Notes under the pieces: generated by a model | Told to the model about the DNA's origin: nothing | What the model saw: only the letters and a program-made list of their open reading frames with translations | The model's database searches: none | Made by a program: the position numbers and the translations under genes | Part shown: one piece after another, positions 38,363 to 51,846 of the stretch | Layout of the letters: each line of letters begins with the position of its first letter | Numbering within the stretch: the first letter of the stretch is position 1 | Source: Lateolabrax maculatus | Taxonomy: Eukaryota; Chordata; Actinopteri; Acropomatiformes; Lateolabracidae | Length of the DNA stretch: 64,000 nt | Assembly: GCA_031216445.1 (NCBI GenBank) | Contig: CM062202.1 | Span: 13,512,501-13,576,500 of the forward strand | Direction: 5' to 3'

Positions 38363-40815
38363 TCATTACCTTTTTTATCTATTGCTAGCTATATCCTGAC
38401 AAAAATATTCAAAAGCTCACCAGGACTGAGCGTTCTAGTGTGGTTTTGTTGACAGTTTTTTACAGCCATAGATGATGTGTGTTTGTGTGTCTGTGTTTAT
38501 TTGCGTGTGTAGTTCATGTTTCCAGCCTCTGGAACTGCAGCATGTTGCTGCAGCATGTCAGACCGCATCAACTTCTGAGAATCATCCATTAAACACGGTT
38601 TTTCTTTCACCTTGTTTATGTGCCATCTTTTTCTCCCCTTTTCTGCTTATTTCATCGAGAAGACTGAAGGTGCTCTGTGCTTTTCCAGCAGGGAATTTAG
38701 AATTTGGAATCATCTGCCTGGAAGCTCAAATTAAAAATGTGAATTCGGTATCGTCTTTTCTATCACTTCCTCAAACAACCTTTTGCATGCTCGCTTCATT
38801 TTTTATGTTCAGTCCTCCCTGGGGTAGCTTCTTCTTTTATGTTGCTATAATCTCTCTGGTGTTAGTGATGGTTAGTGATGCTCTCTGTTCAGTGTACACT
38901 GATTTTACTTTCACATCACATCACCATGTAAACCTTGTTTAAAAAAGTGTTATGACGTAGGAAACTGTTATATAAAGTTTGGTTACAGCGTAAAAGCCAC
39001 ATGCCCTCTTGATAATGTCAGTTGTACTCAGTCACAAAACCGTGGATCAGTTTATGAGCAGCTTTGTCTCCTCCAGTTTACTGCACACAAAGCTGTCTCT
39101 GTTATGAATTAAATGTCCTGAGTGCCGCAGACAGTCCTGGAGGTCAGAGAAGCTATAATTTGGGAGAACAAATAACTTGTCTGCTAGCAAAAGACTCAAG
39201 TCACTTTCATTAAATTTCTTCTCATTTCATTTTCAATTTCATTTTCTTGAATGCGTATGAATAATCACAAGTCATAAATGTAATTTAATGTTTTGCTTTT
39301 GAAGTATAATTAGAATATCTGACCTAACATGAATGGGTGTGATTCTGATTGTAAGGTCGAGCTCAGCATGCAAATACTGTTTAAACTAATGCTATCTGAC
39401 TTGGTTGTTTTTTTTTTTATCTCAGATAAATCTCACACAGAGTCATTTTCAGCGGGGAAGTAACAGTGGTAGAGACTGTGTCAGCTGCATGATATGGCTG
39501 TTGATTCAAATGTGGGACTCGGGGAAAGCTGGGCAACATTGTTTACAAGTCATATTAGTATGTCTTTTGACATACTCTCCCTCAAGACCTTTCTTCCTTA
39601 CACTTTTTTTCTTGAATCTAATCCTAGATTCATTCAAAACCCTTGAAAGAAATCTTCAGCTGGTCAAAGACTAAGGTTGATGCAGACCTTCCCCTGAGTG
39701 TACACAAGAAACATCAGTGTTGATAAAAGCAGTAGGGGTATGTCACTCAAATTCTGTGGCACCAGTCAAAGCAAAGCATATTGAATTGGAACCAGTAACA
39801 TTAAATGAAATCAAATAAGAAATTATTGCAATCATACAGAATCTTCAATTTGCTCAAAGTTATCTGTGACTACATATTGAAATTTATTATGAATCGAAGC
39901 AGAGACATCACTAGTCTACACACACCAGCATCCTCTGTGTGTCTCTACTTTTCTCCTTTGTTTGGTCTCTCAGAGACGTACAGCAGTCCCCTTTCCTCTT
40001 TTGTTTTTCTCAGTTTGCACTTTGCAGGCTGAAGATGGGGAATAGATCAAAAGCAGAATGGATGAGCTGTTTTGCAAGATCCCCCAGTCTTAACGGATTT
40101 CAAGGCTGGGTGAGACTCTGTATGTGTTGCTTGGCTGGGTGTGCGTGTGCGAGTGTTTGAGTGTGTGTAATATGCATGTACATGCAAATTTATGTGTATG
40201 TGCCTCTGTGCCTGTGTGCCCGCAAGTTTGCCTCTGTGTCTCTGTTTTTATCAGTCTGCTAAGTGCACCCTTGAATTCCTACTAAGACTCTCTCGATATA
40301 ATGTAGCTACAGAACAGCCACAGATGAATTGTAACCTCATAGGTATAGTTTCATTTGTTCTCTCTTCTGGGTGTAGATAGGTTCATAGTCACACTCTGTT
40401 CTCCCTGCAGTCTTATTCGATTGCTCAGAGGTTTCCCATTTGATATCACATTCATTGTGATTGTTGTTTCTTTATTATTTTATAACTTAAAAAGGGTCAC
40501 CAAAACACATGTAGTTGATCTACCTCACACAGTGTACAGTATACTCATTAGCTTCAAGAAATTAAAAAGATTAAAAAGCAACATTTAAACAACACAGACA
40601 ACGCTATTGTTAAGCAAAAAGTACTTCCCCTAAGGTGATTGCACATGTGATCTGAAGATGATCTGTCCGTCTACACAGTCATTTTTTAGCTGATGTTGTC
40701 ACATCACATCAGACAATCATTTTTCATATCACTCATTTTCATCTTTCAGAAGAGTGAATGGCTGCAGTGGAGTAGCGTGGATTGAGGTACTGAAATGAGC
40801 AAGTTTGGGGATTGA

Positions 40816-41118
40816 AACACACCCCTAAAGGTCCCGCTCCGCCACCAGTGTTTAGAGTATGTCCCCACTAACGTGGTTGCTAGAGATGAAGACATTTGGA
40901 CTGTCAGTAGTGCTGCGGTGCACAAGCTGAGCTGGGACTGTGGCTGCAAGGGCATCCATTGTTTGCCGCCTGCTCTACAGGGGATGCAGCACTTGGAGAA
41001 CATGCAGCGCTGCTTTGAGGATCTGCTCTGACAGCTGAAAGACCTTCTCTTCAACCCAGAGCTTGTGTCTCATTATTGCGATTCAACAAGAAACGCCATT
41101 ATTCACCATAATGCCAAG
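40816..41118 (+). other. open stretch with protein-like composition, one in-frame TGA; origin unknown
   Basis: One frame stays open for 71 codons (40816-41028), meets a TGA at 41029, then stays open for 29 more codons to TAA at 41119. The composition is mixed, not low-complexity: it has clustered Cys (WDCGCKGIHC) and a helical-looking segment (GMQHLENMQRCFEDLL), continued after the TGA by QLKDLLFNPELV. It could be a decayed exon or processed pseudogene, a conserved non-coding block, or chance. The minus strand is also open over much of it, which favours caution. I recognise no family. Confidence 0.25.
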
Positions 41119-41893
41119 TAATGAGTGCGCTGACAAGCTTTGGAATGAATTACCAGATTTAAAATGACCCGATGCATCTGTGTGTGCCCAGAAGTAACAA
41201 ATACAGTTGAGACTATTATGAAACAACAGATTTTAAAAGTGTAACCAGGTCCACTTTTCCCACGCTTGTTCATTTCCACTGCCGGGCATTAGAGCCTTCT
41301 TGACCAGCAGGAAATAATAGCAGTCCGTAGCTCCTTTTTCTTCAATCAGCATGGAGTCACGACTGTGCGCTTTGCCCAATGCTCTCTTTACTGTATAGCA
41401 GTGCCAACCACCTACACCACCACCTGTGTCTGTCTAGCCCCTGAAGTTTGCCTGCGGCGCCGCCCTGATTACTCTTATTCCTGTTGGTGATGAGTCATAC
41501 CAGAGAGAGCTTCTGTAAAAATATAGCCCGTTTTTTCCCACTCTCTATTCCACAGACAAAACATGCATAACAGTTAAAACACAAACACACACTGACACAA
41601 GGCCTTTGCTTGTAATTTGAGCGATGTGATCATTGCCGAGCCAGAGTGGGTGCACTCTAAATACAACTGTCCGATGTTTTGCTTTAACGGGGCACTAGCT
41701 GCTGATTCAACCGGTGGTAATGCTCGCCGATGGGTGAAAGCTCCATCTACTTCGGCATATTTTCATCAAGCTGAGATAGCATAATGCTGCTAATGTTGCT
41801 ATAAGAGCAATAATAGTCCATCCTCAGAGGCCCGTGAGGATATTTCGCTTCTGCAATACACACAGCCGCGAACAGGCACGCACGCAGCTAGAA

Positions 41894-41919
41894 ACACACA
41901 CACACACACACACACACAC
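41894..41919. repeat. CA microsatellite
   Basis: About 13 AC units in intron 5. Confidence 0.95.
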
Positions 41920-42248
41920 TTCAACCTTCTCAACTCAGACTCATTTGCACCGCCGTGACACCTGAATGCTTTAGCCTCGGTGTAAGTAGGCTGTATGACA
42001 TTATGCTTGATAATGGTGGCCATTGCTCCTCTCATATATGATGGATGCGTCTGTCACAGCGCAGTCTCGCCACACCCCATTGGATATGGCACTTTTCTGA
42101 CAGGAAAATCAGCCAATCCTGACGCTTCAGTGAGCAGCCCCCCTAATCTTTTCCTCGTGCTGTAACTCCAGGTTGCAGAACGAACCCTGGGTAATCCGTC
42201 GCAGGGTGCGTTGTTCCACTTGTTGTCGCTTTCTCTGTCACTCTCTCT

Positions 42249-42254
<6 letters not shown>

Positions 42255-42285
<31 letters not shown>
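42255..42285. repeat. CT microsatellite inside a pyrimidine-rich stretch
   Basis: About 15 CT units, within a pyrimidine-rich stretch spanning roughly 42225-42560. Confidence 0.95.
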
Positions 42286-42290
<5 letters not shown>

Positions 42291-43763
42291 TTCTCTTCAT
42301 TTTGCACTTACATAAACTCCCACCCTCTCTCTGTGTGTCTCTCTTTTCTGTTGCTGTCTGTTTCTCTTGTTCTCTCCACCTTATGTTCCGGCTCCCTAGC
42401 TACCTGCTCCTCATACTGTCTCATTGATTTTCTTCCCATTCGCCAGCCTCACCATACCTATTCAGTAAGTGATTGACATTCCCCTGCATCTATCTGTTTC
42501 CCTTTCAGTCTTTTGCTTTTGCTCCTTTCCTATTCCCCTCTCTCTTATTATACCCTATTCTACCTCCTGCCTTCCCGGTTTCTCAGGAAAATAAATAGTG
42601 CACAGCAGTCGTGAGCATCTGAACTTTGTCTGAGTTTGTTTCCTAGATCCACTGGTTGTACTGCACAGTAGTTATTTATTGTAATTGCAGTGTAAATATC
42701 AAATTAATGGCGATGCAAATTAGAAACATCCAGTTGCAGCTATTTATATTGCTGTGTACAAACACATATGGTATATGGCAGTATGCAGCTTCCTCTGTCT
42801 GTGATAAAAGCTTATGAGTCTAATAGATTCTCGGGTTGTGCTGCGTGTATAATGAGGTTTTATGCAATGGTTCAATGCTGTTGACTCACCAGGATTAATG
42901 CCATGGTTAGGGTCCCTTCCACTTTAGAGTTAGCACAACCTACAAAATTATTATAAAATCCGCTCCAAGGGAAATGACATGTGAGATTACTGATGTTCTT
43001 TCCTGGACGTCAGATTAATAGCAACTGTGTTGCGCTCTGATTAATATCTCATCAATTTAATTAGTTGTGTATTGGTGTCTTTCCAACTTTGAGACACTGT
43101 TGTCATCTTCTCATCCTATTTGTGCTATATAATGAGCAGCCGTTCCATTCCATTTTTATTACGCAGATTAATAATAAAAAGTGTAATTTATTGCTTAAAG
43201 TCTGCATAAACTCAAGAATAATTACAACATTAAAAGGTTTTCAGTCTATTTGATAAATGTCATGGTGTTGTTGCTCCTGAGCGTGCATTCCTGCTTACAT
43301 TAGCAGATGTATACATCTTCCTCTCTTTGTTATTTGAAGTGACTCACAGACAGTACAGCTCTATTTTCTCCCCCTCCCTGCTCAAAGTGAGTTGACGGCA
43401 GGGCCACCAAAGGGCCAGTTCCTCCCCCGCCAGCATATGCTTCTCATCCCTTCCTGCTCACAGCTCCCTCATCTCCCTCTCCTCTCATTCTCCACCTCCT
43501 GTTCCTGGGCAGGAGTCATGGTGCCACCCCATCCCATTACCCTCACAGTCACCCCCATGCTCAGACTTTTGGTGAAACCTGCTGAGCCCAGCCAAGCCCA
43601 GATTGCCACCTCCCACCACCTCCACAGGCTCTGACAACTGATTGTGTACGCTGATTGCTGAACACCATATTTCATAGGTCCCCTTTTTGGTTGTGCTACA
43701 GTATGTTCACATTTTCTCCCTCTCTGTTTCTTGAGCCCATCATCACAGAGAGTGGAGTGTGTT

Positions 43764-43782
43764 GGGGGGGGGGGGGGGGGGG
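43764..43782. repeat. G19 homopolymer
   Basis: An uninterrupted run of 19 G on the + strand. The length may be uncertain because such runs are hard to sequence. Confidence 0.9.
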
Positions 43783-45564
43783 TTTGGGTAGCGTTAGTCT
43801 ATTTGTGTGAGCAAAGGTGCTGTTTCTCCCAACAACTACACCAGAGGAAATGGAAGAAAAGATCTTTTTGATCATATACTCTCAAAGGAAATCTTTGATT
43901 CTGGGAGCTCTCCCTTTTCCTTTTTATATCTCACATCAGACTTCATCATCAGTGTTAGGAGAATGGTTAAATGGCTTCCAACTTTAGGCACTGAACAAAA
44001 TGAATGGGTTGAAATCTCTTGAGAATCTTGGCAATTTAGCCTTGAAACCAACTATGACCAAGCTTGGAAAGAGTTGTTTACTGCAGCTTTTTTTTATTTT
44101 TAAATCAGACTTCAATCACTACAGTTTATCCTCTCCAGTCTGACGCCAACATTATTTCCAAAGGTTTTGTAGCATGTAATCAGAAAACGTATTCCAGTGA
44201 CATGGATTGAATCACACCAGTAATGTATTGAGGCTAAATTAGATGCCATATTTTCTCATTTGCTCCTCGTATATGATATTCATAATGGAGGGAGGTTGAT
44301 TATTATGATAAGGGATATTATTTCTCAACAGTCTAGCAATGTTTACACAATGAGTTAGATTAGAGTTTGAATGTAAATGACTAGAAACAGAATGTTTTTT
44401 CAACTAGTTTCCATAAGAATAAGATCTAAGGAGGAACGGAGTGAACACAGACGACCTCATAAGTTCTTAAAAACTCCTCATATAGTTATTCTAAACAGGG
44501 CATAAGTTGCATAAATGAAAGTTACACAAACTAATAAAAGGACATTTTTCGCATGTTATCTTGATTACAAAGTTACATGGGTATAAAATATCATCTGCTC
44601 TGTTTATTATTGACATAAATGAAATGATACCTTGTGAAGCTACTATGATAAGGAAAAGGAAAATTGTTTTGCTGATCGTTCTGCTTGTGTTGTGTCACCA
44701 GCATCACATAACTGTTACCATATAATCACCAGCAAAGATATATTGCAGTTGTGAATGTGTATAATAAAGATGTCATACTGCACAGGTAGAGAGTAAATTG
44801 GTAGTCACTGGAAAAGTCATAGCTCTGTTGTTATTTCAAAACTAAGAAAAACTCTTTGTTTTAATGGACAACTTTGCATTTTTCACCTCATCCAGTACTT
44901 GGACTGATTTTAATAAGCTCCAGGGTTGCAGAATTTTCCCAACCATTAGAGGAGCCATGTAAATCTGTCAAGGTCGGAGTATACAAATCACCAAGGTTCT
45001 TTCCTGTCAATGCCATTACAGTAAAATTGAGGTGAGTAAGAAGAATGTGTACTTTAGAGTAGCAAGAGGCAAAGTAGATTTTCAAAATGCTCAAGTTTGC
45101 AGAGACCATCAACATGGAGTTGGGGATTGACAAACTTTGGCAGAGCAAATAAATGAATGAAACAGGAAATGGCAGAGACAGATTGAAAGGGGATGAGAGG
45201 AAAGACGCCATGTGAGGTGGAGGTGTGAATACCCACTCGAGCTGTAATGAAAATGAGAATATGGCTCTGCGCCACAGGATTTGCCGGTAATTGGTTTAAT
45301 GAATGCATTCTGTTGCCTCTGATTGAACACATGCCCTGTGTTCGCTCCTCAAGGAGCCACGCACATGTTGTCTTTGTTTCCTCCTGCAGTCTCGCTAACT
45401 TTCGCTATCACCTTGTCTCACAACGTAGCGATCTTTCCGCTGCTGCCCCTCTGTCTTACACTGTCGTTTGTGAAGGTCACACTGATTCTCCTTAAGAGAA
45501 GAGGGAGGCAATTAAACACAGATTGTTTCTTTTGGCCTTTTCCAGCTGATGGACTTAGTGACTG

Positions 45565-45565
<1 letters not shown>

Positions 45566-45599
<34 letters not shown>

Positions 45600-45634
45600 C
45601 GTGTGCGTGTGCGTGCGCGTGCGTGCGTGTGTGT
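45566..45634. repeat. TG/CG microsatellite abutting the exon F acceptor
   Basis: TG units at 45566-45595, then a TGCG-rich variant to 45634. Only the 13 bases ACTCTCTTTGCAG separate it from exon F. Confidence 0.95.
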
Positions 45635-45647
45635 ACTCTCTTTGCAG

Positions 45648-45755
45648 ATTGGCCTGTGGCACTCTGAAGATGGACTGTCCATGGAGAGAAAGCTTCCATC
45701 AATCAATGTGACAGACACCCTCTTCAACACTACTCTTACCATTACGACAATATTA
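45648..45755 (+). CDS. grik4: grik4 exon F (end of amino-terminal domain, linker to ligand-binding domain)
   Basis: This 108-nt exon encodes 36 residues, IGLWHSEDGLSMERKLPSIN followed by VTDTLFNTTLTITTIL (local 218-253). It finishes the amino-terminal domain and the linker, and enters the first strand of the ligand-binding domain (TTIL, continued by ENPYVM in exon G). Two sequons, NVT and NTT, lie in the linker. The first half of the exon is the part most different from mammals, as expected for the surface-exposed end of the domain. The acceptor is ACTCTCTTTGCAG at 45647, directly after a TG/CG-repeat tract (45566-45634). The donor is TTA|GTAAGT at 45756. It is phase 0 at both ends. Confidence 0.97.
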
Positions 45756-48700
45756 GTAAGTACTACTGTGTGCACACTGATGCACACTGATACACACACA
45801 TCAACAGTAGTCCATGTCATTGCATTAGCCCAACTCCTGGGCTCATCTACATGTGGCTGACATTCTGTGGTTGACAGACAATTACCATATCAAAAGCCCA
45901 TTTTGTATTTTCAGATCCAAACTCAGTCCTCTTGGGATCAGAGAAGCTCATGCTGCGCGATTGTTTTGCCCTGAGTGCTTCAGATGAGGCTACATCACAG
46001 TGCATCAGCAGGAGCTAATAATTCACCATGTCAGCCATTCTCAGCCTCTGTTGTAAATATAGATTCTCTGAGTGCCACTTCTCACTAACTCACTATGCTA
46101 CCTGTTACAAGGGATGCAACTTTTAACCAATTTCCTTAATCACCTGCCGTGTTAACGATCAGTAATCTGTGGATCCTTAAAAGCTTAGAAAACACTTGCT
46201 TTTCTTCAAAGAAGGCCTACAGATATATCAACCAGAACTACTTATTATTTTTTTAGCATATCAACATGGTCAGTGGTGAGTCAGAGGATGTTCACATATC
46301 TGTTCATTGTAACTTCCTCATCATGATAACTGGATACAATACAAATTTTGAAACTGAACCTGAAATTCAGCAATAAAACACATATCGAGCCGATGTCTAA
46401 GCAATGCACAAATGTTGCTGCAGTTTGCACATTTAACATGTTCTTGACTGATCTCATTCTTAAAAGTGATTAATTGCTCATCAATTAATTACCTGCCTGT
46501 TGTGATTAGTAGAGCAGATGTGTTAGGAATTTCCAAACCTTGTGAGAAGAATATAATGCTGTTCATAAGCTCACCCTTTTCTGTTTTACAATAGCTTTGA
46601 TCTGGTTTCTGTATGTTGATGTGCTGATGTGAAACATCTAAGGTGATAAAATGGATTCATGTTGGAACAGCACAAAACCATTCAAGTTTTCAGTCAGCTG
46701 CATGTGTTTCATGTCTGTCCACATCCCTCGATATACACACAGTCAGTCGCACACACAAACCTGTCGCTCGCCCAGCTCCTGCTCCTCGCTGATGAATCAG
46801 ATGATAAGACGCAAAGTAGCTTGTAAGCAGAGGCAATTGGCCCAATGTGTTATTCTGAGTGGCGGGCTTATCAGCTGCGGAGCCGTGGGAATGAGGGAAG
46901 GACATATTGCCATATTTCGCCACTGAACAACTCACTGGTCTCATTGAGACTGATTGGGATTCAGATGGAATGGTTCATTTCACACAAGGAGGGAGGGGTG
47001 CACGGGGGAGGATGAAGATGTGGGTGCGTGCGTGCGTTTGGTGGAGGGGGAGTACAAATGAGACAATGTTTTCACAACAGAAAGAGGGTGTGAAAGAGGA
47101 GAATTGGCCGAGCACAGAGCTTTGATTTCACTTTGGAGATATAGAGTCCCTGGACCAAACTTCGGAAGCCACCAAGGAGCAATTTTCAGTGCCTATCACA
47201 GCTCATTCATCATGGTGTGATTGCTGTGTCACTGTTATCTCGCTTGTGGGCGGCAGACGAGCCACAGCTGAAAGCCTCCATAAGAATTCCTTACCTGTAA
47301 CACTGGCCTGAAAGACTGGCCTGTGTGTGTTTGCACCAGCACTTGCAGTATTTATGGATGCTCTCTTTGTGTGCATGCATATGTTCTGTGTGTGTATTTG
47401 TGTGTGTGCGTGCTCTTTTGACACCTCCTGGCTTTTTCAGGCCAGTTTCATTACATCTACACATAGCCTTCACCTTCCCACTTCAATTTCATGCCCTCAA
47501 CAACAGCTCTAGAAAACAAAAACGCCGTCACAGAATTGATTATCACTTTACTGCTGGGCCAAAAGCCATGTGTTTGTAATCATTGATTGAGTTTGTTACA
47601 TGCACTGTTTAGGTCTTACTGAAATAATGTCTTTATACCTTCAGTAGTTACATTTATGTAATAGAAAAAGCCCCTTTTATCCTTGAGATAAAATTCTCTC
47701 GGTTGTGTTCAAAATTATGTGTGGTACTGTGGTTTCTCTCTGTTCTGAAATACAGTAGCTTGTCAAGCAGCCGCAAGAGTAATCTGTTTTCATCTCTGTA
47801 TTTTCAGTTCTTTCTGATCCCAGGTGATTTGCATTGTAATTGTGTAACTGCTGGATTTTCAGAACTACAAATTACCATCTTTTGAAATGGAGCTAGAGGA
47901 TTTTTTTCTCATTAAGGACAATCCTACTTTTTGAGTAGACCTGTAACCCAATTTAGGATTCCAAGGTTAAACTGGTATCAAGGAGCATCAGTGATAACAA
48001 CTAGATCCATGCAACCAATGCAACCCAGAACCAAAGGCTATGAAGAGCAAGAGCGTCACTGAGCAGAGCTCAAACAGGCGGTGTAGCTTGTGTTTGTTTG
48101 TCTTTGCAGGCGCCCTCCTAAAGTGCACACTCGTTCACACACCTTGAATCTTTTTTTTTTTAACGTTAGTTTCAGTCCATATGTCTTGCCCTGGTCATGT
48201 GTCAAGATCTGACCCCCATCAACCTACACCACTTCCCCCTAAAAACACACATTCCACATCCATACACATTGACATACTGTCGATACACACATAAACACCC
48301 CCATACCCCCACTTGGTCTACAAACACACACACACACACTTGGGTGTTAATATATAACTCATTTAATTAGGCTCTTAAATAGCTCTCATGCTCAGTGCTT
48401 ACATAATTCAGGACTCCTTGTAATACCTCGTTCCTGAAGCAAATCAAATGGAGCAGAATTTTACCTGTAGGGACATCTCTCTTTGGTGCCAGCTTTATGC
48501 CATTGTTAGGGAATCATACAGTCTCAATATTTAAATCCCGACCAAAGACATATTTTTTTCTTGTCAATGCCTGAAACCTGCTTTAAGTTCCTCCTGTTCC
48601 TCCCATTTCTGCCTTTCTCAGCTGCAGCACTCCCGGTCATTCTTTCCATTTGTCGTGCAGACTACCTTTATGTCAATAAGTCAATCCACTCACATACGTA

Positions 48701-49240
48701 TTGGTAAGAATTCAACAGTGCGCGTAGTGGCGACTGATAAAAGCAGACACAGAGGCAGATTTGCTGGCACACGACACAGGCTGTGTGGCACTGAGGCATG
48801 TGCACACACTGAAATAAGATCTGTCCCCATTTCTTCGATGTTTGTGTGTGCTTGTTCCCACTCTATTTTCATTTCCTTTCTAATTGTATTTTCTTCCATT
48901 TATTTACTGTCAAACACAAAACAGTTTTTTGAAATTTGCTTTAAGAAAAATTAACATGATCCGGCCCTTTTTCTAATGACCTAGTATTTTTTCAGAGTAT
49001 CGTAAGAGCTTCTGTGGCTCTTCTTCAAACAGGACTACAGAACCCTGTGAGAGAATTATATCTCAGCTGCCAGTTTGCCAGGCTCTGGAGAGCGAGTTTT
49101 TAAGGATAAGAAAACAGTTGAGGAAAGCGCGGCGGGTTGTGTGAAGACATCTTGAACACCCTGAGGTTTTAAAAGGGGAAACTCCAGTGTGGTGTGTGAA
49201 GTTGAATGTGAACAACACCCACCGGTGCACCTGGCACTCT

Positions 49241-49255
49241 GTGTCTGTGTCTGTA

Positions 49256-49316
<61 letters not shown>

Positions 49317-49335
49317 TTGTGTGCTTGTGTGTGTC
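49241..49335. repeat. long TG microsatellite
   Basis: A pure TG core at 49259-49313 (about 27 units) with imperfect TGTC and TGCT flanks. Confidence 0.95.
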
Positions 49336-49661
49336 GTTGCTTATGCATATGTGCATAATAAGTGCATATGTGAGAGTGTGCTGTCTCCTCCAAAGTTATC
49401 AGTCTCCAACCAGACTCCTCATGGCCTGGGAATAAGAAGCTGCTTTAAAAGTCTGCATTTCTTTATGGCTTCAAATTTATAGCTTTATTGCTGTTTTGCT
49501 GTGGTGTGCAGAAGAAGGTAGATGGGATTTCCTTGTGATTTTTTGCCTTCATGGAAGACAGCTCTTCTATACCTCCGTATATACTTTTCATACCTTTTAT
49601 ATCGTTATTATTATATGATTGTGTTCTGAACTTCACAGAGTGGAAGTGGTTCTTTCAGTGA

Positions 49662-49680
49662 TTTTTTTTTTTTTTTTTTT
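49662..49680. repeat. T19 homopolymer
   Basis: An uninterrupted run of 19 T in intron 6. Confidence 0.95.
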
Positions 49681-50800
49681 GTCACTGTTTGGTGGAAGTT
49701 TTTGGATGAGTATGAACTGCAGCAGATATATCCACTTTAATAGAAGTTGTCTTTCCATTTCTGCAACCCAGCACCATTCTGGTTAATAGATGGTTTTGAC
49801 CAGGCAATTTTATTGAGCAACTGTAGCTCAGAAAAAGAGAGACAAATTGAAACTAGGCAAACATAAATGACAGAAACAGAAAAAAGCGGTCAAAGGGAAA
49901 AAGCATTTTGACTTGATAACAGACAATCCTTGTGTTATTGATTGCTGTTGGGTTTTTACTGGTGTGATTGATGGATGTTTTCCAGGTCTGATTTTATTTG
50001 TCTGTCGTTAACCAGGTCAACACAGAGGGGTATGGAGAAGATAAGCTATAAAAGCAATATTTTCTAGCCTTACTCACCTTAACCGTTCCTCGCACACATA
50101 AATCAACAAGAAGCTGGAAAGTGAATTACAGTTTTTGCTTAATTGTGTGTTGTACCAGGACACAAACATGCATTTATCTAGGCACATTACTGATCCTCCG
50201 TCCTGTTGGTGTGGAGAGCTGTTAAGTGACTATAGCAGGTTTGTGTGTTTCTTCATTTCTTCCCTGTCCCCCAGTCCAGCTCGCGTTATGTACAAAATGT
50301 CTATGAAAGCCAACCTCTGTAATAATGTTCCGGAAATTGGAAAGAGAGTGAAAACATCTGACTCGGTTTGGCTTGACTGCAAGTCAGTGCTTGAAAAGCT
50401 TCAGCAGTCTGTGAGCTGTAAAATTAGCATTTATATTGTGCCTGATGCATGCTGCAACATAAGCATGTGTAGATGTCAGGTTTGGCCAGTGAGGTGACAT
50501 GTGTGGCTGTTTTAGGGGTAACAGACAGATTTACTTTTATAAATTCTTCTATAAAGATTCTTTTACTCCTTAAAGGACGAGGATGATTATATCGTATTGT
50601 TTTGTTATTGTCAGTAAATCCCATGAAAAGATTAAAACCAGCAATGCTATAGTCCATCTCTCCGTAGTTTGTTTGTGCAGCCTGTCCATGTCCCTCCATT
50701 CTAAGCCCAGTCGTTCCTACTGGTTCAGCAATAGACCGGAAAGTTTAATTTATAAAAAGATCAAGCTTTTCTTAAAAAGGCTTGCCACTATAGTTTTTAG

Positions 50801-51168
50801 TAGCCTGGGAACCAGGTGAATCTTCAAGCTCTTGTTTCATTTGCTCTGGTAGATAGGTCTGGCCCTGCCGATTTATCGGGCTAACCAATCACAAGCGTTT
50901 ATTTAGTATGAGGTGGGTTTAATATGATGACTGACAGAGACGAGCGCTGTTCAGGTATCTTTCTAAATATCCAATATGACGCTCCCGATGCGGAACGTTC
51001 AGCTGCCGGCTACAGCGGCAGTATTAAACGGACTGAACGGTATATTTTCGGCGGAGGCGGAGACAATCAATCGGAGCAACAGACGGCGTTTCGTTGTTCT
51101 GATTGGTTGTCTCTGCCCGACGATAACGCCCCTTGGAAATCGAAAATGACCTGACAGGTTCCAGACTA
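50801..51168. mobile_element. 368-bp candidate fold-back element, CpG-rich
   Basis: TAGCCTGGGAACC at the left end and GGTTCCAGACTA at the right end are near reverse complements. Inside them lie an inverted CCAATCA pair (about 50885 and about 51100) and a shorter hairpin around 50995-51045. The block is clearly richer in CpG than the surrounding intron, which marks it as inserted sequence. A 77-codon open frame (50924-51154) runs through it but resembles nothing known to me. No clear target duplication was seen. Confidence 0.55.
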
Positions 51169-51846
51169 ATAAGCATTTGTGAATCAATCAGGCGATGCCA
51201 GACTAGTTTGATGCCAAACATGAGTAAACTTGAATTTGTTGGGGAATATTTTCAGCCACAGATTTGCATCCATGTCTTCTAGAACATTTATATACTACGA
51301 AGCATCAACAGCATATGTTTTGAAGTAAATATAATGCTGTCGTGTTTTTATTGACATTTAACCAAAACCACATCTTTTCCTAAGTTTAATCAAAGTGCTG
51401 TTGTTTCCTAATCCTAACCACAGGTGGGGTCCTAGGACATGAACCTCACTGTCACAGTCTTCCACTTTGTACTTGCTTGTAAGCATACTCAAGGCATCAA
51501 TTGCGTTTCCCATAACGACGTAATTAGAAAAAAATAATTAGTATTATATAAATGTAATTTCTAGAAGACAGGGTTGGGATTTGGTGCAATAGTGAGCATT
51601 TACAGCAGCAGGATACTGTAAGTGCGATTAACTCAAAATAAACTACAGTGCGCATGTTCATTGTGATGAGGGAACATGTCACCCAGTACAACAGTGTGGC
51701 TCATTGATGAGTTTTTAATATTTTTGGACAGCATTGGAGGTCTAAGACACAGAGGATTAAGCTATCTCAGTCTACACAGGCAATGCTTGTTATCTTTTCA
51801 TAGGATTTGTTGACGATAAGAAAATAAAGAATATTACCAGACCTAT

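Larger units (their letters stand above)
29269..45647 (+). other. grik4: grik4 intron 5 of the window (16379 bp)
   Basis: This intron holds a 23-bp tandem duplication (31337-31378), an ATCT microsatellite (33372-33414), an inverted-end element (33609-33880), TG, CA, TTTTA and CT repeats, a G-quadruplex-prone run (37341-37397) and a G19 run (43764-43782). It also has an open stretch with protein-like composition (40816-41118) and ends in the TG/CG repeat that abuts exon F. About 29700-29800 (GGGATGAAACGGTTACCAG and onward) resembles a dispersed fish repeat, but its limits cannot be fixed. No gene was recognised. Confidence 0.88.

Noticed and set aside
45418..45860. Open frames overlapping exon F, including one starting upstream in the TG repeat
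   Set aside because: The minus-strand frames are shadows. The + frame is exon F extended through repeat and intron.
49063..49482. Frames with Thr-His or Cys-Val runs on both strands
   Set aside because: TG microsatellite translation.
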